8,377 bases of DNA, from contig CAZNPW010000091.1 of assembly GCA_964575185.1 (NCBI GenBank), positions 1-8,377 of the forward strand, read 5' to 3'. Of this stretch, positions 1 to 5,623 are shown in pieces. The stretch is from CAZNPW01 sp964575185 (lineage in GTDB: Bacteria; Pseudomonadota; Alphaproteobacteria; Rhodobacterales; Rhodobacteraceae). Numbering within the stretch: position 1 is the first letter of the stretch; each line of letters begins with the position of its first letter. The notes below the pieces were generated by a model. It saw only the letters and a program-made list of their open reading frames with translations, was not told where the DNA came from and searched no databases. The translations under genes and the position numbers were made by a program.

Positions 1-2
1 GC

Positions 3-50
3 CAGGCGGTGGTCGCCGCGACCGTCGCGCAACTGCGACGCGGAGGTTAG
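3..50 (+). CDS. possible 3' end of an unidentified plus-strand gene
   Basis: Reading from base 3, one plus-strand frame gives QAVVAATVAQLRRGG followed by TAG at 48-50. It looks like an amphipathic C-terminal helix with a basic tail, as often ends a bacterial protein. If real, the gene converges on aspS and the two stop codons overlap (TAG at 48-50 on plus, TAA at 49-47 on minus). Fifteen residues are too few to name a family. In DNA this GC-rich an open frame of this length is also expected by chance, so this is only a plausible call. The sequence to the left of the window would settle it. Confidence 0.35.
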   Translation, partial: QAVVAATVAQLRRGG

Positions 51-1969
51 TCCCGCTCGATCACCCGCAGCCGCAGCTCGCGCAGCTGCGCGGGCAGGGG
101 CTCGCTCGGCGCGCCCATCAGCAGGTCCTCGGCCCGCTGGTTCATCGGGAACATGATGACCTCGCGGATGTTCGCCTCGTCCGCCAGCAGCATGACCAGC
201 CGGTCGATCCCCGCCGCGCACCCCCCGTGCGGCGGCGCGCCGAAGCGGAAGGCCCTGACCATCCCGCCGAACCTTTTCTCAACCTCTTCCGCAGGATAGC
301 CCGCGATCTCGAAGGCCCGGAACATGATCCCGGGCGTGTGGTTGCGGATGCCGCCCGAGATGACCTCATAGCCGTTGCAGGCCAGGTCGTACTGGTAGGC
401 GAGCACCTCCAGCGGGTCCCCCGCCAGCGCCTCCAGCCCCCCCTGCGGCATCGAGAACGGGTTGTGGCTGAAGTCGATCCTGCCCTCGTCGGTGCGCTCG
501 AACATCGGGAAGTCGACGATCCAGGCAAAGCGGAAGCTGTCGGTCTCGCTGAGGCCCAGTTCCCGCCCGATCTCCACCCGCGCCTTGGCCGCGACCGGCT
601 GGAAGGCTTCCGGCCTGCCGCCGAGGAAGAACGCCGCATCCCCCGCCGACAGGCCAAGTTGCTTTCTCACTGCCTCGGTGCGCTCGATCCCAATGTTTTT
701 TGCAATAGGGCCCGCTCCTCCAATGAAGCGCAAACGTTGGAAATCAGACCTCGGAACAGGTTGCACCAGAAAAGCTTTCTCGTCAGCCGTAAGGGTCTCT
801 CGAGAAGACAGGTCAGAAAGCTGCTCGTAAAGAATCTTCCAGACTGGATGATTGAAGTCGTCGCGAGCTTCTTCGGGCAACTCCTCCTCGCGCCAGAAAA
901 TATACCCCATCCCCGGCAGCCCTTCCTTCTGGGCAAAGGCGTTCATCCGGTCGCAGAACGCCCGGCTGCCGCCCCCCGGCGCCGGGATGGCGCGGATCTC
1001 CGTCCCCGGGCTCTCCAGCATCTTCGCGAACAGCCCGAAGCCGCCGCCGCGGAAATGCTCGCTCACCACCTGCATCCGGATCGGACAGCGCAGGTCCGGC
1101 TTGTCATTTCCGAACCACATGAGCGAGTCCCGATACGCGATCCGCGGCCATTCCGCCACGACCTTACGCCCCCGCCCGAACTTTTCGAACAATCCCTGCA
1201 GCACCGGCTGCACCGCCGCGAACACGTCCTCCTGCGTGACGAAGCTCATCTCGACGTCCAACTGGTAGAAGTCCGTGGGCGACCGGTCCGCCCGCGGGTC
1301 CTCGTCCCGGAAACAGGGCGCGATTTGGAAATAGCGGTCGAACCCCGCCACCTGGATCAGCTGCTTGAACTGCTGCGGCGCCTGCGGCAGGGCGTAGAAC
1401 TTCCCCGGATGCAGGCGGCTCGGCACCAGGAAATCCCGCGCCCCCTCGGGGCTGGAGGCGGTGATGATCGGCGTCTGGAACTCGGTGAACCCCTGCTCCC
1501 ACATCGCCTCGCGCAGCCAGCGCACGACATGGGCGCGCAGCATCATGTTCTGATGCACCCGCTCGCGCCGCAGGTCGAGGAAGCGGTAGGCGAGCCGCGT
1601 CTCCTCGGGGTAGTCCACCTCGCCGAAGACCGGCAGCGGCAGCTCGTCGGCCGGCCCCAGCACCTCGACCCCGGTCGCGTAGACCTCGATCTCGCCGGTC
1701 GGGATCTTCGGGTTGACCAGCGCCGGATCGCGCGCCTTCACCCGCCCGTCGATGCGCACGCAGACCTCCGCCCGCAGCCCCTCCAGCGCGGCAAAGGCCG
1801 GCGAGTCGCCGTCGGCCAGCACCTGCGTGATCCCGTAATGGTCGCGCAGGTCGACGAACATGACCCCGCCATGGTCGCGCACCCGGTGGACCCAGCCCGA
1901 CAGGCGGACGGTCTGGCCCACATCGGCCCGCGACAGGCCGGCGCAGGTGTGGGTGCGGTAGGCGTGCAT
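47..1969 (-). CDS. aspS: aspartate--tRNA(Asp/Asn) ligase (AspRS), with extra GAD-domain segment
   Basis: Cytoplasmic class IIb aminoacyl-tRNA synthetase charging tRNA with aspartate, 640 aa. Visible parts in order: an N-terminal OB-fold anticodon-binding domain (about 18-105, with LSGWVHRVRDHGG); class II motif 1 (about 140-170); QAPQQFKQL at 196-204; motif 2 around FRDEDPRADRSPTDFYQLD (220-238); the bacterial GAD insertion domain (roughly 300-430); and motif 3 GAPPHGGCAAGIDRLVMLL (577-595). His33 in RVRDHGG matches the histidine linked to non-discriminating AspRS, which also makes Asp-tRNA(Asn) for GatCAB; this is an inference from family knowledge. The start is the ATG giving MHAYRTHTC, the usual N-terminus in Rhodobacteraceae; 19 upstream in-frame residues look non-coding. 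Length is odd: relatives I recall are about 591 aa, and the excess sits at about 361-418, in a low-GC patch. No frameshift or lost catalytic motif is seen. Confidence 0.97.
   Translation of the reverse strand: MHAYRTHTCAGLSRADVGQTVRLSGWVHRVRDHGGVMFVDLRDHYGITQVLADGDSPAFAALEGLRAEVCVRIDGRVKARDPALVNPKIPTGEIEVYATGVEVLGPADELPLPVFGEVDYPEETRLAYRFLDLRRERVHQNMMLRAHVVRWLREAMWEQGFTEFQTPIITASSPEGARDFLVPSRLHPGKFYALPQAPQQFKQLIQVAGFDRYFQIAPCFRDEDPRADRSPTDFYQLDVEMSFVTQEDVFAAVQPVLQGLFEKFGRGRKVVAEWPRIAYRDSLMWFGNDKPDLRCPIRMQVVSEHFRGGGFGLFAKMLESPGTEIRAIPAPGGGSRAFCDRMNAFAQKEGLPGMGYIFWREEELPEEARDDFNHPVWKILYEQLSDLSSRETLTADEKAFLVQPVPRSDFQRLRFIGGAGPIAKNIGIERTEAVRKQLGLSAGDAAFFLGGRPEAFQPVAAKARVEIGRELGLSETDSFRFAWIVDFPMFERTDEGRIDFSHNPFSMPQGGLEALAGDPLEVLAYQYDLACNGYEVISGGIRNHTPGIMFRAFEIAGYPAEEVEKRFGGMVRAFRFGAPPHGGCAAGIDRLVMLLADEANIREVIMFPMNQRAEDLLMGAPSEPLPAQLRELRLRVIERD
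692..904 (-). other. low-GC in-frame segment inside aspS (AspRS residues ~356-426)
   Basis: This patch uses codons foreign to the rest of the gene: TAT ATT at its start, CTT, ATT, TCT, CCA, CCT and AAA through the middle, and CCT ATT GCA AAA AAC ATT at its end. By hand count 107 of 210 bases at 691-900 are G or C (51%), against 43 of 60 (72%) at 1561-1620 in the same gene. It encodes a charged helical stretch (about 361-418, including WKILYEQLSDL and LTADEKAFLVQPV) between the conserved GMGYIFWR and AGPIAKN blocks, where the short form I remember from Rhodobacter has only about nine residues. The AT-rich codons run a little into both conserved flanks, which points to replacement by recombination rather than a bare insertion. 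No intein, IS or clear palindrome is seen. Confidence 0.75.
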
Positions 1970-1997
1970 CGGATCAACCCCGGAAAGGAACCGGCCG

Positions 1998-2026
1998 GAT
2001 ACACCCCAGCCGCGCCCCCAAGTCAA
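1998..2026 (-). promoter_or_regulatory. candidate sigma-70 promoter of aspS
   Basis: On the minus strand a TTGACT hexamer (2026-2021, five of six to the -35 consensus) is followed after 17 bases by TGTATC (2003-1998, a weak -10). Transcription would begin near 1991, leaving a leader of about 22 bases before the aspS ATG. The leader holds only a weak GGGG as ribosome-binding site. The -35 and spacing are good and the -10 is poor. Confidence 0.4.
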
Positions 2027-2040
2027 CCGACGCGGCCATC

Positions 2041-2075
2041 ATCTTCCCCCAAATATCCCCGCCGGAGGCACCGCG
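2041..2075 (-). repeat. Rhodobacterales-type intergenic motif CTCCGGCGGGGATATTT
   Basis: The minus strand reads CCTCCGGCGGGGATATTTGG followed by a purine-rich GGGAAGATGATG just downstream of pabC. From memory, closely similar strings (CTCCGGCGGGGATATTT plus a variable purine-rich tail) recur many times after genes in Rhodobacteraceae genomes, so this looks like one copy of a dispersed intergenic element, perhaps tied to transcription ends. Only one copy is visible here, so the family assignment rests on recall. Confidence 0.45.
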
Positions 2076-2107
2076 CGCGCCAGCGCGCCACGAAAGGGCG
2101 TGCGGCG

Positions 2108-2707
2108 TCAGCCGCTCCGCCGGATCACCGCGGGTGCGAGGCCCCGCACGGCATTGCCGAGCCACAGCCGCACGTCCGTCAGGTCACGGGCCATCAGCAC
2201 CTCCTCGCGCACCCCCAGCGCCGCCCGCAGCACCCCCGGCAGCACGCCGCAGGCGAGCGGCGGCGTCCGCAGCCCCTGCCCGCGGTCGAAGAAGACCGTC
2301 GTGATCGTGCCGTCGCAGACCTCGGCCCGCGTGTTCAGCAGCAGCGCCTCGTCCCACCCGGGCGGCAGCGCCGCGCGCGCGGCGTCATAGGCCGGGCGAT
2401 GCGTCGACTTGACCCGCAGCCAGGGGTCGCCCGCGCGCAGCCGCTCATCGGCCACGCCCACCCGCCAGACCGCGACCGGCGGCGGCAGGGCCGCGACCTC
2501 GACCGCCACGTCCTCCCCCAGCGTCAGCCGGACCCGCCCCTGCGCCCCCGCCAGCGCGGCCCGCACCTCGGCCTCCGGGAACGCCCAGCCCAGCGCCGCG
2601 CAGCCGGCACGCAGCCGCGCCAGGTGCCAGGGCAGCAGCCGGATGCCGCCCTCCGCGCGCATCGTCTCGATCAGCCGGACCCCGGCATCGCGAAGCGGGC
2701 CTTCCAC
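2108..2707 (-). CDS. pabC: aminodeoxychorismate lyase / class IV aminotransferase (PabC-like)
   Basis: PLP-dependent fold-type IV enzyme, 199 aa, probably releasing pyruvate from 4-amino-4-deoxychorismate to give p-aminobenzoate for folate synthesis. The PLP lysine is K100 in LRVKSTHRPAYD, the usual K-T-x-R-x-x-YD pattern of the family. LLLNTRAEVCDGTITTVFF (122-140) matches the E-x-x-EGT-x-SN-x-F block but has Asp for the second Glu and TT for the usual SN. LGNAVRGLAPA near the end matches the conserved Arg loop. I prefer the GTG at 2707 because GGGAGGA precedes it by six bases; an ATG at 2722 is the alternative. The start lies inside the end of pabB (37 bases shared), so translation is probably coupled. 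It is shorter than E. coli PabC (about 269 aa), as in other compact family members. A branched-chain or D-amino acid aminotransferase is possible but the pabB overlap argues for PabC. Confidence 0.85.
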   Translation of the reverse strand: MEGPLRDAGVRLIETMRAEGGIRLLPWHLARLRAGCAALGWAFPEAEVRAALAGAQGRVRLTLGEDVAVEVAALPPPVAVWRVGVADERLRAGDPWLRVKSTHRPAYDAARAALPPGWDEALLLNTRAEVCDGTITTVFFDRGQGLRTPPLACGVLPGVLRAALGVREEVLMARDLTDVRLWLGNAVRGLAPAVIRRSG

Positions 2708-3780
2708 AGCGCTTCCTCCCATTCGCCCTCCGCCGTGCTGTCGATCACGACCCCGCCCCCCACCCCCAGCGTGACGCGTCCGCCCGCCAGGCACAGCGTG
2801 CGGATCGCGACCGAGAACGCGGCCTCCCCGTCGGGCGCCATCCAGCCGATCGCCCCGCAGTAGACCCCCCGCGCCCGCCCCTCGACCGCGCCGATCACCT
2901 GCATCGCGCGGATCTTCGGCGCGCCGGTCACGCTGCCGCAGGGGAACAGCGCCGGGATCAGCGCGGCCAGCGACGCCGGCTCCGCCAGCCGCCCCTCGAT
3001 CAGGCTCGTCATCTGGTGCACCGTGCGGAACGGCTCCACCCGGAACAGCTCGGGCACCCGCACCGAGCCTATCCGCGCCAGCCGCCCGATGTCGTTGCGC
3101 AAAAGGTCCACGATCATCAGGTTCTCGGCCCGGGCCTTCTCGCTGTCCCGCAAACCGGCGGCGAGCCGCGCGTCCGTGCCCGGGTCCGCATCGCGCGGCG
3201 CGGTCCCCTTCATCGGCCGCGCGGCGATCACCCCCGCATCGACGCGAAAGAACATCTCGGGCGACAGCGACACGACGACCGGCCCGACCCCTGCGTCGCA
3301 GAAGGCCCCGAACCCCACCGGCTGGCGCGCCCGCAAGGCCCGGTAGAGCGCCGCCGCGTCGCCGTCGAACCGCCCGCGCAGCGGGAAGGTCAGGTTCACC
3401 TGATAGCAGTCCCCCGCGGCCAGGAACCCCCGCACCCGGTCGAAGGCCCGCCCGTAGGCCCCTCGCGACACCGCCGGCCGCAGGTCCGCGACCTGCCCGC
3501 CCGCAGGCCCGTCCAGCCAGGCCGCCGCATCCTGCGGCCCGTCATGCACCCCCAGCACCAGAAGCGGCCCGCGCCCGGCGGGAAGCCCGGCCAGCCGCGG
3601 CTCGAAGGCAAGGCCCGCCTCGTAGCCGATCCACCCCGCGACCCAGGCCCCCTCCGCCCGCGCCGCATCGGCGGCGGCCAGCGCCGGGGCGACCTCGGCC
3701 GGCCGCCGCGCCACGATCATCCGCCGCACCGGCCCGAACAGCGCCGGCCGCCCCCCGGGGCCATGTTCGACGACGATCAC
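2671..3780 (-). CDS. pabB: aminodeoxychorismate synthase component I
   Basis: Chorismate-utilising enzyme, 369 aa, converting chorismate and ammonia to 4-amino-4-deoxychorismate, the first step to p-aminobenzoate. The N-terminal part (about 1-105) is short and divergent; the chorismate-binding domain runs from about 110 to 364. Diagnostic blocks are GDCYQVNLTFPL (123-134), SPEMFFR (173-179), RPMKGTAPR (188-196), LMIVDLLRNDIGR (221-233), HQMTSL (255-260), LFPCGSVTGAPKIRAM (278-293) and GVGGGVVIDSTAEGEWEE (339-356). K191 in MKGT is the lysine that marks PabB; TrpE has PIAGT, so this is not anthranilate synthase. The GTG start at 3780 gives VIVVEHGPGGRPALF, matching the N-terminus of relatives as I recall them; GGGGG lies nine bases upstream. 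No PabA or TrpG glutaminase is in the window, so the ammonia donor must be encoded elsewhere. pabC follows with overlap. Confidence 0.93.
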   Translation of the reverse strand: MIVVEHGPGGRPALFGPVRRMIVARRPAEVAPALAAADAARAEGAWVAGWIGYEAGLAFEPRLAGLPAGRGPLLVLGVHDGPQDAAAWLDGPAGGQVADLRPAVSRGAYGRAFDRVRGFLAAGDCYQVNLTFPLRGRFDGDAAALYRALRARQPVGFGAFCDAGVGPVVVSLSPEMFFRVDAGVIAARPMKGTAPRDADPGTDARLAAGLRDSEKARAENLMIVDLLRNDIGRLARIGSVRVPELFRVEPFRTVHQMTSLIEGRLAEPASLAALIPALFPCGSVTGAPKIRAMQVIGAVEGRARGVYCGAIGWMAPDGEAAFSVAIRTLCLAGGRVTLGVGGGVVIDSTAEGEWEEALWKARFAMPGSG

Positions 3781-3978
3781 GCCCCTGCACCCCCGCAACT
3801 TTGCGCTGTATCCGCGCCCGCCCGCGGTCCTTCCCCGCAAATCCCGCCGCCTCGCCGCGATTTTGCGACGGACACCGGCCCCGCCACCACATTTTGCTTG
3901 CCAAAGCCGCCTCACGGGATTGTCATCGTTCCACACAAGGGGCCCCGCAAGAACCGGCCCGCACCGCAGGAGGGAACC
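3781..3978. promoter_or_regulatory. divergent intergenic region between pabB and the permease
   Basis: This 198-bp gap separates two divergent starts and should hold both promoters. It contains a direct repeat of ATTTTGC at 3860-3866 and 3891-3897, with starts 31 bases apart (about three helical turns), which could be a regulator site. I see no convincing -35/-10 pair on either strand. The permease has a strong AGGAGG at 3969-3973 region, five to six bases before its GTG. No RNA gene or riboswitch is recognised. Confidence 0.35.
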
Positions 3979-5574
3979 GTGACCGACTACACCGACCGCG
4001 AGAAACAGGAGGACAAGAAGGTCCTCCACAGCATGGGATACGCGCAGGAACTGTCGCGGTCCATGTCGCGCTTCTCCAACTTCGCCATCTCGTTCTCGAT
4101 CATCAACATCCTGTCGGGAGGCATCAACTCGTTCGGCCAGTCGATCGGATCGGTCGGCGGCGCCGGGGCCGGGATCGGCTGGATCGTCGGCTGCATCATC
4201 TCGGGGATGTTCGCGCTTGCCATGGCGCAGATCGCCTCGGCCTACCCGACCGCGGGGGGTCTCTACCACTGGGCCTCGATCCTCGGGAACCGCTTCTGGG
4301 GCTGGCTGACGGCCTGGCTGAACCTGCTCGGCCTCATCACCGTCCTCGGCGCGATCAACATCGGCACGGCGTTCTTCTTCCAGGGCACCTTCGGCGCAAG
4401 GCTGTTCGGCATGGGCACCGACCCGACCTCGATCGTGGTCTTCGTGGCGGCCATCACCGTGGCCCAGGCCGTCTTCAACCACGTCGGCATCCGGGTCACC
4501 ACCTTCCTGACCGACATCTCGGGCTACATCATCCTGGCCACGACGGCCGTGCTGGTGGTGGCGAGCCTCTATTTCGCCCCCGCGCTGGACGTCTCGCGGC
4601 TGTGGACCTTCACCAACAACTACGGCGCGGCCGGCGGCAACGTGTTTCCCGACCCGACGGCGACCGACACGACGCCCGGGCAGGGCGCGTCGATGTTCTA
4701 CGTGTTCCTGCTCGGCCTGCTCCTGCCGCTCTACACGATCACCGGCTACGACGCTTCGGCCCATACCGCCGAAGAGACCAAGGGCGCCGCCCTCTCGGTG
4801 CCCCGGGGCATCGTCAGCGCGGTCGTCTGGTCGTCGCTGATCGGCTGGGTGATGGTCGGCGCGATCATGCTGGCGATCCCCGACATGACGGCGGGGGCCG
4901 CGCAGGGCTTCGGCGTGTTCTTCGCCACGATGGACGCGATCCTGCCCGAGACGCTGAAGGACGCGATCTACCTCGGCATCCTCGTGACCCAGCTCCTGTG
5001 CGGCCTGGCCACGGTCACCTCGGCCAGCCGGATGCTCTTCGCCTTCAGCCGCGATGACGGCATGCCGGTCGGATCCCGCGCGCTGGCGAGCGTCAGCCCG
5101 CGCTACCGCACGCCGGTGACCGCGATCTGGACGGCGACGGCGATGAGCATCCTCTACGTCGTGGCCGTCAGCCTCATCCCGGTGGCGGGCGGGGCCGACT
5201 TCTCGCTCTACTTCATGGTGGTGAACTCCACGCTGGTGTTCCTCTTTTTGTCCTTCACCATCCCGATCATCGCCGGGATGATGGCCTACGGCACCGCGAA
5301 ATGGCCGACCCCCGGCCCCTGGGCGATGTCGGCGGGCGTGTTCAGGCTCGTCTGCCTGCTGGCGGTCGCCGGGATGGGGATCATCTTCTTCGTCGCGGTG
5401 CAGTATCCCAACGACACCGTGCTCTGGATCGTCGCCGGCTTCCTGGTCATCGCCATCGCCCTGTGGTTCGCCGTCGAGAACCGCCGCTTCAAGGGCCCGC
5501 CGATCGGCGACGAGGTCAAGCGCCGCGCCGCCGCCATCGCCGCCGCCGAACGCGCGGTGGGCGAGGCGGGGTGA
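3979..5574 (+). CDS. APC-superfamily amino acid/amine permease (ACT family-like)
   Basis: Inner-membrane secondary transporter, 531 aa, with about twelve hydrophobic segments (roughly 33-53, 65-88, 107-135, 150-168, 178-200, 238-256, 277-300, 330-350, 380-402, 408-435, 452-474, 480-499) and hydrophilic ends inside. FAISFSIINILSGGINSFG (35-53) is the broken first helix that binds substrate in APC carriers; SAYPTAGGLYHWA (87-99) and GYDASAHTAEETKGA (256-270) are hallmarks of the amino acid/choline transporter group that includes fungal GABA and choline permeases. The substrate is likely a small amine or amino acid such as GABA, choline or ethanolamine, but the sequence does not say which. The GTG at 3979 is chosen because AGGAGG lies five to six bases upstream and the next Met (residue 19) lacks such a site. 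It stands alone: no catabolic gene or regulator adjoins it. The tail is an alanine-rich charged helix. Confidence 0.9.
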   Translation: MTDYTDREKQEDKKVLHSMGYAQELSRSMSRFSNFAISFSIINILSGGINSFGQSIGSVGGAGAGIGWIVGCIISGMFALAMAQIASAYPTAGGLYHWASILGNRFWGWLTAWLNLLGLITVLGAINIGTAFFFQGTFGARLFGMGTDPTSIVVFVAAITVAQAVFNHVGIRVTTFLTDISGYIILATTAVLVVASLYFAPALDVSRLWTFTNNYGAAGGNVFPDPTATDTTPGQGASMFYVFLLGLLLPLYTITGYDASAHTAEETKGAALSVPRGIVSAVVWSSLIGWVMVGAIMLAIPDMTAGAAQGFGVFFATMDAILPETLKDAIYLGILVTQLLCGLATVTSASRMLFAFSRDDGMPVGSRALASVSPRYRTPVTAIWTATAMSILYVVAVSLIPVAGGADFSLYFMVVNSTLVFLFLSFTIPIIAGMMAYGTAKWPTPGPWAMSAGVFRLVCLLAVAGMGIIFFVAVQYPNDTVLWIVAGFLVIAIALWFAVENRRFKGPPIGDEVKRRAAAIAAAERAVGEAG

Positions 5575-5584
5575 GGGGTTCAGG

Positions 5585-5612
5585 CGGCGGCCGGGCGCAG
5601 ATCCGGCCGCCG
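5585..5612. terminator. GC-rich stem-loop between convergent genes
   Basis: CGGCGGCCGG (5585-5594) and CCGGCCGCCG (5603-5612) form a perfect 10-bp stem with the 8-base loop GCGCAGAT. It lies 10 bases after the permease stop and 11 bases after the RTX-gene stop on the opposite strand, where a shared bidirectional terminator is expected. Neither strand has a T-tract after the stem, so it is not a classical intrinsic terminator; it may slow polymerase for Rho or protect 3' ends. Confidence 0.5.
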
Positions 5613-5623
5613 TCCATCGTGGC

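Noticed and set aside
692..904. Intein or IS remnant in aspS
   Set aside because: Far too short for an intein, with no Cys/Ser start, no HN end, no terminal inverted repeats and no target duplication visible.
2071..2095. GCGCGC-rich inverted repeat after pabC as a terminator
   Set aside because: Alternating GC makes chance self-complementarity likely and there is no T-tract; it is not strong enough to list.
227..2863. 878-codon open frame on the plus strand
   Set aside because: It lies antisense across aspS, pabC and the end of pabB, all strongly recognised. Its product is low-complexity Arg/Pro/His with no domain, as expected opposite high-GC genes.
3781..4764. Upstream extension of the pabB frame to position 4764
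   Set aside because: The extension is antisense to the permease and is charged low-complexity sequence. The family N-terminus begins at the GTG at 3780.
3801..5057. 418-codon plus-strand frame overlapping the permease
   Set aside because: An out-of-frame reading of the permease gene, rich in Arg, His, Gly and Pro with no family features.
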